From NCBI RefSeq assembly GCF_003323715.1, contig NZ_QOIN01000026.1:143807-207806 (forward strand): a stretch of DNA of 64,000 nt, written 5' to 3'. The DNA is from Streptomyces diacarni. Lineage in GTDB: Bacteria; Actinomycetota; Actinomycetes; Streptomycetales; Streptomycetaceae. The notes beneath the pieces are model-generated. The model made no database searches, was not told where the DNA came from, and saw only the letters and a program-made list of their open reading frames with translations. Both the position numbers and the translations under genes were made by a program. This document shows positions 9,236 to 17,044 of this stretch, piece after piece. Position 1 is the stretch's first letter; each line of letters starts with the position of its first letter.

Positions 9236-9913
9236 ATGCGCATCCTCTTCGTCGGCGACTCCATGACGATCGGAGCCGCGGGCGACCACACCTGGCGCTA
9301 CCGGATATGGCAGCACCTGACCCGCACACTGCCGGACGGCACCGTCCACGTCGTCGGCCCGCGCACCGCGCTGCACGAGGACTCGCACCACTACGCCGAC
9401 CCGGACTTCCCCGCACACGCGCGCGCCCACCTCGCCGGCTGGGGCGAGGGCTGGCTGCACATGGCGCCGCTGATAGGCCGGGCGGTGACGGAGCACGACG
9501 CCGACACGCTGCTCGTCTCGCTGGGCCTGATCGATCTCGGGTTCTACACGGGGCCCGAGCAGACACTGGCCAACGTCGAGACCTTCCTCGCCCGCGCACG
9601 GGCCGCGAACCCGACGTTGCGGGCCGTGCTGCTGCCCGTCATACCCAACGTGCGCGCGGCGAGCGACCCTTCGTTCGCCGCCGTGTGCGCGCACTTCAAC
9701 ACGCTGCTGGCCAAGGCGGTGGCCGAACACGCGCAGCCCCGTTCGCCGCTGCTGCTCGCCTCGGTGCCCGAGGACTGGTCGCCCGAGCGCGACACCTACG
9801 ACGGCACACACCCCTCGGCCCACGGCGAGCACCGGATCGCCGCCGCGTTCGCCGACGCACTCCACCAGGCGTGGGCCGTGGGTGGGCCGTACCGGTTCAC
9901 ACCGGTCTGTTGA
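9236..9913 (+). CDS. SGNH/GDSL-type hydrolase
   Basis: The 225-aa protein is a cytoplasmic-looking SGNH-family esterase/lipase: block I GDSMTIG with Ser9, a central SLGLIDLGF, and block V DGTHPSAHGEHR holding the Asp-x-x-His pair. The canonical block III Asn is not obvious (IDLGF where GxND is usual), so the oxyanion hole may be altered. The ATG at 9236 places the nucleophile at residue 9, normal for the family; no signal peptide is seen. Substrate unknown. Confidence 0.82.
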   Translation: MRILFVGDSMTIGAAGDHTWRYRIWQHLTRTLPDGTVHVVGPRTALHEDSHHYADPDFPAHARAHLAGWGEGWLHMAPLIGRAVTEHDADTLLVSLGLIDLGFYTGPEQTLANVETFLARARAANPTLRAVLLPVIPNVRAASDPSFAAVCAHFNTLLAKAVAEHAQPRSPLLLASVPEDWSPERDTYDGTHPSAHGEHRIAAAFADALHQAWAVGGPYRFTPVC

Positions 9914-10013
9914 CCACAAAAACCGCTCAGCCGTCGATACGGTCACCTTCCGCACTGCGCGCCGGTAGCCGCCCCCGGCCACCGGTCCGGCCCGTGAGGA
10001 AAGGACTGCCCGT

Positions 10014-11054
10014 ATGACACCACGTCACCGCGCCCTCCCCCGCCGGGCGGTGTGGCTGCTGTACGCGCTGGCACCCGCGCTGTGCGCGCTCACCGCCGCA
10101 CCCGGCACCCCCGCGGCCGCGGCAACCGGGCGAAAGGACGCGGGCGTGACGATCCCCGTGCAGCAGCACTCCTCCCCACTGCGGACCGTCTCCACCGCCG
10201 CCTACCGGCTCGACGCCGGGGAGAAACTCGCCCTGGACACCCCCGCCATGACCTTCTCCGTGGACTCATGGGGTTCCGGCCGGCCCACCAACATCGGCAC
10301 CACCCTGCTGCTCACCTGCACGGGCCCGGACGGACGCCCCGCGCTGCGCGCGCACGACGGAGCCAACCTGACCCCCGACGAACAGCACAGGGAACCCGAC
10401 ATCCGCGCCCTGCTCGTCGCCGAGGACAGCGGAACCCACCGCTGCGAGCTGAGCGCCTCCGCCTACAGCACCGCCCGCGCCCCGGGCATGACCGTACGGC
10501 TGGCCGGGGAACAGCCGCTCGACGGCGAACGCGGACTGGTGAGCACCCGCGCGAGCCGCGACGCCACCACCTGGACGCGCCCCGCCGCGCAGGGCGACCT
10601 GCTGCTGCCACCCGGCACGGTGGCCGAGCCGATGACCACGCGCGAGAACGTGGGAGCCACCGGGCCCCTGCCCCGCACCCGCATGGACCTCGCGATCGAC
10701 GCCGAGGTCACCGCCTGCAACAGGGCCGACGCCTACGGCCTGTGCGCGCAGCGCCCCGCGCACGCCTCGGGCGCCACGCTCGCCTCCTGGGTGGAGGTCC
10801 AGGGACTGGACGAGGCGGGCGAGCCGGTGGGCGCACCGCACAGGTCCCCCACCCAGACTCAGACGGTGAGCGCCGCCAAGCACCACACGATGCTGCACCA
10901 CACGGTGCGGGTCTCGGTCCCCGGCGAGGTCGAGCAGTTGGACATCGCGCTCAAGACGCAGGTCGTCTCCGGGGATCACATGGTCTTCCACGCGGGCTAC
11001 GGCTACGCGCGCGGCGTCCTGACCAAACCGCCCTCCGGGCTGCCCGAGATCTGA
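10014..11054 (+). CDS. Secreted protein of unknown function
   Basis: The 346-aa protein has an Arg-rich signal peptide (MTPRHRALPRRAVWLLYALA, core to about residue 33, cut near AAA-ATG). The rest contains no motif I recognise; it has paired Cys residues (LTCTGPDG, THRCEL, TACNRADAYGLCAQR) suggesting disulphides in an exported beta-rich protein. ATG start at 10014 with AGGAAAGGA 8-16 nt upstream. It follows the SGNH gene by 100 bp and precedes a TetR gene by 337 bp, so it is probably monocistronic. Confidence 0.7.
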   Translation: MTPRHRALPRRAVWLLYALAPALCALTAAPGTPAAAATGRKDAGVTIPVQQHSSPLRTVSTAAYRLDAGEKLALDTPAMTFSVDSWGSGRPTNIGTTLLLTCTGPDGRPALRAHDGANLTPDEQHREPDIRALLVAEDSGTHRCELSASAYSTARAPGMTVRLAGEQPLDGERGLVSTRASRDATTWTRPAAQGDLLLPPGTVAEPMTTRENVGATGPLPRTRMDLAIDAEVTACNRADAYGLCAQRPAHASGATLASWVEVQGLDEAGEPVGAPHRSPTQTQTVSAAKHHTMLHHTVRVSVPGEVEQLDIALKTQVVSGDHMVFHAGYGYARGVLTKPPSGLPEI

Positions 11055-11391
11055 GCCCGCCGCGTCGCCCCGGGGACCCACGGGGCTCCCGGGCACCCGC
11101 GCCGCACGGCGAGGGCGGCAAATCCGGCGATATCCCGCCGACTGCCGCATCTTTCGCGTCGGAACCGACCGGCGCCCGTCGTCCGACGCGACCGGCGCGT
11201 CAGACTGTCGATCATGCGTGAGCCCGTCGACCGCACCCGCCGCACTTCTCGTGAACGCCCCGTGCGCAGCGGCCCGAGACCGCGCGCACAGGGCGCTCAC
11301 CTCCCCCGACTAATGCGCGCTGACGCGCACTAACTGGTATGACAGTAACCGGAACGCTTCCCTCGACGCAACGCGGAACCACAGCCCGAAC
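11055..11391. other. 337-bp intergenic region before a TetR gene
   Basis: No convincing gene. A 33-codon frame (11215-11316) is Arg/Pro-rich and looks like chance. Near the right end TGCGCG-CTGA-CGCGCA (11314-11329) is a perfect 6-bp inverted repeat flanked by ACTAA/CTAACT, about 65 bp before the TetR start, the kind of site a TetR repressor uses to control itself. Confidence 0.45.
11314..11329. promoter_or_regulatory. Possible TetR autoregulatory operator
   Basis: TGCGCG (11314-11319) and CGCGCA (11324-11329) are inverted around CTGA. A TATGAC box lies at 11338-11343, so a protein bound here would sit next to RNA polymerase. Binding is inferred from position only. Confidence 0.35.
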
Positions 11392-12111
11392 ATGACCGAG
11401 CCACGACCGCACGGATCCGCCCGCCCCGGAGGGCGGACCGCCCGCACCCGCACCGCCGTCCTGGCGGCCGCCCGAGAAGAGCTGCGCACCCAGGACTACG
11501 CCACCCTCACCGTCGACCTGCTCGCCCAGCGCTCCGGAGTGCACGCCGCCACGATCCGGCGCCGCTGGCGCACGGTGGAGGGCGTCATCACCGACCTGCT
11601 CGGCGAGTACGGCACCAGCGCCATCCCCATCCCCGACACCGGCGACCTGCGAGGCGACCTGCACGCCATGGCGGGCAACATCGCCGGCTTCCACGCCGCT
11701 CCCGGCAACCGGCGCCTCGTCGAGGGCATCGTCGCCGCGGCCGCCAAGGAGCCGGGCGCCGAACAGGTACTGCGCGAGACGTTCGGAGGCCGGCTGCGCC
11801 AGGTCTCGGTACTGCTGGAGCGGGCCGTCGCACGCGGCCAGGTGCCGCCCGACACCGACACCGTGGAGGTCATCGCCGCCCTCAGCGCCCCCTTCTACTA
11901 CCGGCTGCTGATCAGCCGCCGCCCCCTCGACGCCGAACTCGTCCGCACCAGCGCCGAGTCCGCCTACCTGGCCGCGACGCGCGGCGTCTTCCGCCGCCGC
12001 GCAACGGATGCGCCGGACGGCACGCCCCCGGACAGCACGCCCTCGGACGTCCCGCCTTCGGACGAGGCGCCCCCGGACGGCGCCACGCCGGGCGACACGA
12101 CCAGCGGGTGA
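11392..12111 (+). CDS. TetR/AcrR family transcriptional regulator
   Basis: The 239-aa regulator has a typical TetR N-terminal domain (RTRTAVLAAAREELRTQDY, helix-turn-helix LLAQRSGVHAATIRRRW) and a TetR_C_16/AcrR-type ligand domain ending SAESAYLAATRGVF. The last 40 residues are a Pro/Asp/Ser/Thr-rich tail (PPDSTPSDVPPSDEAPPD) of low complexity, not part of the fold. ATG at 11392 without a clear Shine-Dalgarno. No pump or enzyme is directly attached, so its target is unknown. Confidence 0.85.
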   Translation: MTEPRPHGSARPGGRTARTRTAVLAAAREELRTQDYATLTVDLLAQRSGVHAATIRRRWRTVEGVITDLLGEYGTSAIPIPDTGDLRGDLHAMAGNIAGFHAAPGNRRLVEGIVAAAAKEPGAEQVLRETFGGRLRQVSVLLERAVARGQVPPDTDTVEVIAALSAPFYYRLLISRRPLDAELVRTSAESAYLAATRGVFRRRATDAPDGTPPDSTPSDVPPSDEAPPDGATPGDTTSG

Positions 12112-12197
12112 CACGGGCCACGGGCGGCTAGCCGCCGCAGGCAGCAGGCCGCGGGCCACAAGGCCGCAGGTCCCGGGCGGCGGGCCGCGGGGCCGCC

Positions 12198-12365
12198 GGC
12201 AGCGGGCCGCAGGCCGCAGACCACAAGCGGCAGGCAGCGGACGGCGGGCCACAACCGGCAGGTACGGGCGGCGGGCCGCAAGGCCGCAGACGGCAGGCGA
12301 CGGGCGGCAGGCAGCAGGCCGCAGACCGCAGGCCGCAGACGGCAGGCAGCAGGCCGCAGGACGCA
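12198..12365. repeat. 24-unit heptanucleotide tandem array
   Basis: Exactly 168 bp can be cut into 24 consecutive 7-mers. The commonest units are GGCCGCA, GGCAGCA, GACGGCA and GACCGCA, giving a consensus of roughly GRCVGCA. The right half (12282-12365) is the most regular; 12124-12197 holds older, out-of-phase relatives. A 7-bp period is not a multiple of 3 and reads as a seven-residue repeat in every frame, so coding is unlikely. Confidence 0.8.
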
Positions 12366-12439
12366 GGACGAGGGGGGGCTCAGGTCGCGCGCGGGAGGTA
12401 ATCTGCCGCGCGTCTTGCTTCGAGCGCACTCCAGCCGCC

Positions 12440-12445
12440 TAGCGT
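12440..12445 (+). promoter_or_regulatory. -10 box TAGCGT of a leaderless transcript
   Basis: TAGCGT ends 6 nt before the ATG at 12452 and no Shine-Dalgarno is present, so the aldo/keto reductase message is probably leaderless. Confidence 0.55.
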
Positions 12446-12451
12446 GGCCGC

Positions 12452-13450
12452 ATGAGGTACACGCAGCTCGGACGTACGGGACTCAAGGTCAGCAGGCTCG
12501 TTCTCGGCACGATGAACTTCGGGCCGCAGACCGGCGAGGCCGACAGCCACACGATCATGGACGCCGCGCTGGACGCCGGTGTCAACTTCTTCGACACCGC
12601 CAACGCCTACGGCTGGGGCGACAACAAGGGCCGCACCGAGGAGATCATCGGCAGCTGGTTCGCCAAGGGCGAGGGGCGGCGCGACAAGACGATTCTGGCG
12701 ACCAAGGGCTACGCCAACATGGCGGGCGACGGCGTGCCGCCGTGGCCCAACCACGACAAGCTCTCCGCCGTCAACATCCGCAGGTCCGTCGAGGCGAGTC
12801 TGCGGCGCCTGGGAACCGACCGCATCGACCTGTACCAGTTCCACCACGTCGACCGGGCCACGCCCTGGGACGAGATCTGGCAGGCCATGGACGTCCTCGT
12901 ACAGCAGGGCAAGGTCCTCTACGTCGGCTCCAGCAATCACGCGGGCTGGCATCTCGCCCAGGCCAACGAGACGGCCGCGCGGCGCGGCTCGCTCGGGCTG
13001 GTCAGCGAGCAGTGCCTGTACAACCTCGCCGAGCGCCGCGCCGAGATGGAGGTCGTCCCGGCCGCGGAGGCCTACGGGCTCGGGGTCATCCCGTGGTCGC
13101 CGCTGCACGGCGGGCTGCTGGGCGGTGCGCTGCGCAAGGCACGGGAGGGCGGCGGTGGCCGCACCGCGTCGGGGCGCGCCGCCACCGCGCTGGAGGATCC
13201 GGCCGTCAGGGACCGGATCGAGGCTTACGAGAGTCTGGCGGCCGAGCACGGCCTGGAGCCAGGCGAGGTGGCCCTCGCCTGGCTGCTGTCGCGGCCCGGC
13301 GTCACCGGGCCGATCGTCGGTCCGCGCACCGCAGACCAGCTCACTTCGGCACTGCGCGCCGTCGAACTCGACCTCGGCGACGCGCTGCTCGCCTCGCTGG
13401 ATGAGATCTTCCCGGGGCCTGGGCCCTCCCCGGAGGCCTTCGCCTGGTGA
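12452..13450 (+). CDS. Aldo/keto reductase
   Basis: The 332-aa protein is an NADPH-dependent aldo/keto reductase of the YdhF/Tas-like branch. The catalytic tetrad is complete: Asp48 and Tyr53 in FFDTANAYGWG, Lys85 in ILATKGY, His131 in DLYQFHHVD. Cofactor-binding segments follow (VGSSNHAGW, GVIPWSPLHGGLL, GVTGPIVGPRTADQL). The substrate is unknown; many family members reduce diverse aldehydes and ketones. ATG at 12452 behind a leaderless promoter. It is convergent with the small membrane protein gene, 10 bp apart. Confidence 0.92.
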   Translation: MRYTQLGRTGLKVSRLVLGTMNFGPQTGEADSHTIMDAALDAGVNFFDTANAYGWGDNKGRTEEIIGSWFAKGEGRRDKTILATKGYANMAGDGVPPWPNHDKLSAVNIRRSVEASLRRLGTDRIDLYQFHHVDRATPWDEIWQAMDVLVQQGKVLYVGSSNHAGWHLAQANETAARRGSLGLVSEQCLYNLAERRAEMEVVPAAEAYGLGVIPWSPLHGGLLGGALRKAREGGGGRTASGRAATALEDPAVRDRIEAYESLAAEHGLEPGEVALAWLLSRPGVTGPIVGPRTADQLTSALRAVELDLGDALLASLDEIFPGPGPSPEAFAW

Positions 13451-13460
13451 GGACCGCGGC

Positions 13461-13604
13461 TCAGTGACCGCTCAGTGCCGAGGCCAGGACGACCACGACG
13501 AAGAGCGCCACCAGCACACCGGTCACGATGCGCATTCTGGTCTTCGCGTTCACGGTCACCACGGTAACCGGCGGCTGCGGCGGGCCCTGGCCCGGCCCCG
13601 TCAC
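13461..13604 (-). CDS. Small single-helix membrane protein
   Basis: A 47-aa reading frame, VTGPGQGPPQPPVTVV then NAKTRMRIVTGVLVALFVVV and VLASALSGH. Residues 24-42 form one hydrophobic helix. The GTG start at 13604 overlaps the thpR stop by 4 bp (GTGA), a classic coupled arrangement; an internal GTG at 13556 would leave a 31-residue form with the same helix. No function is known. It is too hydrophobic and too well placed to be chance, but the exact start is uncertain. Confidence 0.6.
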   Translation of the reverse strand: MTGPGQGPPQPPVTVVTVNAKTRMRIVTGVLVALFVVVVLASALSGH

Positions 13605-14182
13605 CCGCCCAGTGGCCAGCACCCGACCGGCTCGTACCGGGGCTGCTCGCCCGGAACGCCGCTGGTGGGCGGCTCGCTGCGGACGAGGAGCAGGTCCTGT
13701 GCGCTCCAGCTGGAGCCCGTGAAGGGCTCCAGCTGGGCCACGTAGGGGCGCAGGTCGGGCGTGCCGCGGTTCCTGGCCCGGGCCAGTGTGAGGTGCGCCC
13801 TGAACGAGGGGTGCGCGTCGACGGGGAGCACGCCCGCGCGGCGGCCCGCCGCCGTGGTGGCCGCCGCGAGCCGGGTGAGGGCCGCGCGGTCGGTGTCCTG
13901 GTGCACGCCGGCCCACAGGGCGCGGTCGCCGAAGCGGCCGCCTGCGGCAAGGCGCATCGGGAGGGGACCGTGTGCCCGGTGCGCCACGCGGGCCAGGCGG
14001 GTGCCGAGGTCGTCCGCCTGCTTCTCGGGCACCTCGCCGTAGAAGCTGAGTGTGAAGTGCCAGCTCTCGGGTGTGGTCCAGCGCAGGTCCCCGGCGCCGG
14101 GGAGGCGGGTGAGCTGGCGTGTGAAGCGCGCCAGTTCCGCCACCGCCTCAGCCGGGGGCCACAACGCCGCGAACAGTCTCAT
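13601..14182 (-). CDS. thpR: RNA 2',3'-cyclic phosphodiesterase (2H family)
   Basis: The 193-aa protein is ThpR/LigT, a 2H phosphoesterase that opens 2',3'-cyclic phosphates on RNA ends to 2'-phosphates. Both catalytic motifs are present: His42-Phe-Thr44 (SWHFTLSFYGE) and His130-Leu-Thr132 (FRAHLTLARAR). The start is placed at ATG 14182, giving the family's MRLFAAL beginning; a GTG at 14200 would add six residues. It is followed by the small membrane protein with a 4-bp overlap and lies downstream of the MFS gene across a repeat-rich spacer. Confidence 0.9.
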   Translation of the reverse strand: MRLFAALWPPAEAVAELARFTRQLTRLPGAGDLRWTTPESWHFTLSFYGEVPEKQADDLGTRLARVAHRAHGPLPMRLAAGGRFGDRALWAGVHQDTDRAALTRLAAATTAAGRRAGVLPVDAHPSFRAHLTLARARNRGTPDLRPYVAQLEPFTGSSWSAQDLLLVRSEPPTSGVPGEQPRYEPVGCWPLGG

Positions 14183-14292
14183 GGGGCCGGACTCTGCCAC
14201 AGCCGCCCCAGCGCCACGTACCGGGTGCCGGGATCACCTCGGGGAGCGTCTCCCGGACGGGCTTCCCCCACGCGGCGAGGGGCCCGGACGCG

Positions 14293-14461
14293 CCCCGGAG
14301 GGGCGCGGGGAACTGCTCCCCCTGGGGGCACCTCCCGGCCGGAGGCTGGGGGACTCCGGCCGGGAGGTGCCCCCACCAGCCGCAAACCACCCGCGGACCG
14401 CACGCTTCGAACAGTGGCACCCCCTGCCGGTACAAGCCCGCAGGAAGATCCCTACGCGGCC
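14293..14461 (-). repeat. Intergenic repeat, copy A (split by a hairpin element)
   Basis: The left 24 bp (14293-14316) and the right part (14375-14461) match copy B at 31107-31219; the first 46 bp of the right part are 40/46 identical and the family ends with the same 10 bp, CTACGCGGCC, that contain the stop codon of the adjoining minus-strand gene in both places. Between them copy A carries 58 bp absent from copy B. Streptomyces genomes carry many copies of a GGGGCGCGGGGAACTGC-type intergenic element. Position directly 3' of a gene suggests a transcription-termination or mRNA 3'-end role. Confidence 0.75.
14317..14374. repeat. 58-bp insert with a 21-bp perfect inverted repeat
   Basis: Arms 14324-14344 and 14354-14374 are perfectly complementary over 21 bp around a 9-nt loop (GCTGGGGGA). 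Compared with copy B the insert replaces only GCG. It looks like a small mobile or REP-like hairpin element placed inside the other repeat, and it would be a strong terminator for the MFS gene on the minus strand. Confidence 0.75.
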
Positions 14462-15969
14462 TCCGTCACCGCCTCCCGGCGGACGAACCGGACCGGCGGC
14501 TGGCCGCGCCGCAGGCTCACCGCTGGTCGCAGCCCCGCGATGCGCGCCAGTACGAGGGCCACGGCCACCGCCGCCACGGCGGAGATCAGGCCGCCGGCCA
14601 GGAAGCCCGTGCGGGCGCCGAAGGTGTCGGTGATCCAGCCCATGATGGGCCCGCCGATGGGGGTGCCGCCGACGAAGACCATCATGAACAGGCTCATCAC
14701 CCGGCCCCGCATCGCCGGGTCGGAGGCGAGTTGGACGCTGGAGTTCGCGGTCACGTTGAACGTCAGGCCGGCCAGCCCGATCGGCGCCATCAGCGCGGCG
14801 AACAGCCAGTACGAGGGCGAGAGCGCGGCGACCATTTCCAGGACGCCGAAGACCAGCGCGGCGCCGGCCATCAGCCGCATCCGCGACTGGCCGCGCCGGG
14901 CGGCCAGCAGCGCGCCCGCGACGGAGCCGACGGCCATCAGGAAGTTCAGGGCGCCGTAGGTGCCCGCGCCCTCGTGGAAGACGTCGCTGGTGAAGGCCGT
15001 CAGCCAGATGGGGAAGTTGAAGCCGAACGTTCCGATGAAGCCGACCAGCACGATGGGCCACAGCAGTTCGGGGTGGCCGCGTACGTACCGCAGGCCCTCG
15101 CGCAGCTGGCCCTTGCCGCGCTGCACGGGTTTGCTGGTGTACAGCTCGCCCGCGCGCATCATCAGCAGCCCGATGAGGGGGGCGGCGAAGGAGAGGCCGT
15201 TGATCAGGAAGGCCCAGCCGCCGCCGACGGCGGAGATCAGCACGCCGGCGACGGCGGGTCCGACCAGCCGGGCGCTCTGGAAGTTCGCGGAGTTGAGGGA
15301 GACGGCGTTGCGTATCTGGGTGGGTCCGACCATCTCGGAGACGAAGGTCTGCCGGGTCGGGTTGTCGACGACGGTGATGAGGCCGAGGACGAACGCGAGC
15401 GCGTAGACGTGGGCGACCTGCACGTTTCCGCTCAGCGTGAGCGCGGCGAGCGCCAGCCCGGTCAGGCCCATGGCGGACTGGGTGGCGAACAGCAGCTTGC
15501 GCTTGGAGCAGCGGTCGGCGATGACGCCCCCGTACAGCCCGAACAGGAGCATGGGCAGGAACTGGAGCGCGGTGGTGATGCCGACGGCCGTGGAGGAGCC
15601 GGTGAGGCTGTGCACGAGCCAGTCCTGGGCGATGCGCTGCATCCAGGTGCCGGTGTTGGAGACGACCTGACCGAGGGCGAAGAGGCGGTAGTTGCGGATG
15701 CGCAGCGAGGCGAACATCGAGGTCTTCGCACCGGGTTGCGGTGCGGCGCCGCGCTTGTGCGGTGTGCCCCGCGGGGCGTCCTGCGCGGCGCCGGGCGGCG
15801 CCTCCTGCGGGGCGGAGCTGTGCGGGGCGCCTCGCGGGGCGTTGGGGGGTGGGTTCTGCGGCGCGGCGTGCGCGGCGTCTTGTGACGCGTCCTGCGGCGC
15901 CTCGTGCGGGTGGGTTTCGTCGGCTGCGGATGGTGCGGGTGCGGAGTCTGCTCCGTGGCCCGTACTCAA
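14452..15969 (-). CDS. MFS exporter (EntS/MFS_3 type)
   Basis: The 505-aa protein has about 80 residues of Ala/Pro/Gln/His-rich low complexity, then a 12-helix MFS core of the MFS_3 group: SLRIRNYRLFALGQVVSNTG, LPMLLFGLYGGVIADRCSKR (motif A), NPTRQTFVSEMVGP, and a second half with GRVMSLFMMVFVGGTPIGG. MFS_3 proteins typically export drugs or siderophores. The TTG at 15969 is chosen because AGGAGG stands 9 nt upstream. It starts 33 bp after the MarR gene and is almost certainly co-transcribed with it; a hairpin-bearing repeat follows the stop. Confidence 0.88.
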   Translation of the reverse strand: MSTGHGADSAPAPSAADETHPHEAPQDASQDAAHAAPQNPPPNAPRGAPHSSAPQEAPPGAAQDAPRGTPHKRGAAPQPGAKTSMFASLRIRNYRLFALGQVVSNTGTWMQRIAQDWLVHSLTGSSTAVGITTALQFLPMLLFGLYGGVIADRCSKRKLLFATQSAMGLTGLALAALTLSGNVQVAHVYALAFVLGLITVVDNPTRQTFVSEMVGPTQIRNAVSLNSANFQSARLVGPAVAGVLISAVGGGWAFLINGLSFAAPLIGLLMMRAGELYTSKPVQRGKGQLREGLRYVRGHPELLWPIVLVGFIGTFGFNFPIWLTAFTSDVFHEGAGTYGALNFLMAVGSVAGALLAARRGQSRMRLMAGAALVFGVLEMVAALSPSYWLFAALMAPIGLAGLTFNVTANSSVQLASDPAMRGRVMSLFMMVFVGGTPIGGPIMGWITDTFGARTGFLAGGLISAVAAVAVALVLARIAGLRPAVSLRRGQPPVRFVRREAVTEAA

Positions 15970-16002
15970 GCGGCTTCGCCTCCTGTTCTCGGTCGTATCT
16001 CC

Positions 16003-16599
16003 TTACAAGTGCGCCAGCTTCTCCAGCACCGGCGCGGCGGCACGCAGCGTCGCCCACTCGTCCTCGTCCAGCTCCTGGACCAGTTCGGCCAGCCAGGCGT
16101 TCCGCTTGGTGCGGGCCGCGGCGAGCATCGACACGGCCTGCCCCGTCTGGGTGACCACCTTCTGCCTGCGGTCCTCGGGGTGCGGCTCGAGCCGGACGAG
16201 CCCTTTGGACTCCAGCATCGCGACGATCCGCGTCATCGACGGCGGCTGCACGTGTTCCTTGCGGGCCAGCTCGCTGGGGGTGGCCGAGCCGCAGCGGGCG
16301 AGGGTGCCGAGCACCGACATCTCGGTGGGGCTGAGGGATTCGTCGACGCGCTGGTGTTTCAGCCGCCTGGAGAGCCGCATCACTCCGGCGCGGAGCGCGT
16401 TGACGGCGTCCTCGGCCTCCTGGTCGGCCGTGGGTACCTCCGCGGCCTCGGCGGCTCCGGCGGCTTCTGCCGTCCGGGTGGCCTCCGTGGGGTCCGTGGC
16501 ATCCATGGCCTCGGCGAGGTGAGCGGCCTCGCGGAGCATGTCCGGCACGCCGGGTGGGGGCCCGTCCGCGAGTCGCGGAGCAGGGAGCTGTTCCGACAT
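16003..16599 (-). CDS. MarR family transcriptional regulator
   Basis: The 198-aa regulator has a 60-residue acidic/Ala-rich leader and then a MarR domain: VMRLSRRLKHQRVDESLSP, recognition-helix region ATPSELARKEHVQPPSMTR, and the wing EPHPEDRRQKVVTQTG with the conserved D-x-R-x-x. It lies 33 bp upstream of an MFS exporter in the same operon, the normal layout for a ligand-released repressor that controls its own pump. ATG at 16599 behind a leaderless-type promoter. Ligand unknown. Confidence 0.9.
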   Translation of the reverse strand: MSEQLPAPRLADGPPPGVPDMLREAAHLAEAMDATDPTEATRTAEAAGAAEAAEVPTADQEAEDAVNALRAGVMRLSRRLKHQRVDESLSPTEMSVLGTLARCGSATPSELARKEHVQPPSMTRIVAMLESKGLVRLEPHPEDRRQKVVTQTGQAVSMLAAARTKRNAWLAELVQELDEDEWATLRAAAPVLEKLAHL

Positions 16600-16606
16600 A
16601 ATTCTT

Positions 16607-16612
16607 AGCCTA
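16607..16612 (-). promoter_or_regulatory. -10 box TAGGCT of the MarR-MFS operon
   Basis: Read on the minus strand, TAGGCT is followed by AAGAATT and the ATG at 16599. The AT-rich stretch around it (16597-16632), with TAATGAGG upstream, is the probable site of MarR autoregulation, but no perfect palindrome is visible. Confidence 0.5.
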
Positions 16613-16726
16613 CCTCATTACTCCGTCTAAAGAACACGGGTCGCAGCCCTCATGGGCTCACACGTACGAGTGAGTCGGGGCACATTCGCCGGACAGCGGC
16701 CGGGGTGGGTTCGCGACCGTTGTCGT

Positions 16727-16957
16727 ATGACCAGCCTGACTCCTCCGTGTGACAACGACCACCACGGGCAGCCCGACTCCCAGGTGCTCAGCCTCCGCAT
16801 AGAGGCCGCCCTGTTGGAGCGGTTGACCGACCACGCGGCCAAGCGCGGGATGAGCGTGCAGGACTACGTGGTCCGCACGCTCGTGCGCGACGACTTCGAC
16901 GAACGCTTCAAGGCGTCCGTCGAGGAGACCGAACGCTTCTACGGCCGCTCCGCATGA
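16727..16957 (+). CDS. Small ribbon-helix-helix protein
   Basis: The 76-aa protein has the CopG/Arc-type ribbon-helix-helix pattern: strand QVLSLRIEAALLERL, turn DHAAKRGMSVQDYVVRTLV, then a charged C-terminal tail DDFDERFKASVEETERFYG. Such proteins bind DNA as dimers and are often antitoxins. No toxin gene adjoins it: the next gene is the purine permease on the other strand. ATG at 16727; a longer frame from 16652 adds only unconserved residues. It may be an orphan antitoxin or a plain regulator. Confidence 0.72.
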   Translation: MTSLTPPCDNDHHGQPDSQVLSLRIEAALLERLTDHAAKRGMSVQDYVVRTLVRDDFDERFKASVEETERFYGRSA

Positions 16958-17044
16958 GCCCCCCGATCACTCCGCGCACCGACCACTGCCCGCACCGCCC
17001 GCCGCGCGCACCGCCACGGTCCGGACCCGGGCCCGCACACACCT

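Larger units (their letters stand above)
12112..12451. other. 340-bp non-coding region filled by heptamer repeats
   Basis: Holds no gene. It starts with a small palindrome, GGCGGC-TA-GCCGCC (12123-12136), which could be part of the TetR terminator, continues with degenerate heptamers and then a regular heptamer array (12198-12365), and ends with the promoter of the aldo/keto reductase. Confidence 0.6.

Noticed and set aside
11215..11316. 33-codon ORF starting MREPVDRTRRTS with CAGACT upstream
   Set aside because: Arg/Pro composition is what random GC-rich DNA gives; no conserved feature; kept only as a remark in the intergenic entry.
12198..12365. The heptamer array as a CRISPR
   Set aside because: No spacers, unit far too short, no cas genes.
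11212..12429. 405-codon minus-strand frame across the heptamer array
   Set aside because: Its apparent repeats (PAACGLR-like) only mirror the 7-bp DNA repeat; the rest is antisense to the TetR gene.
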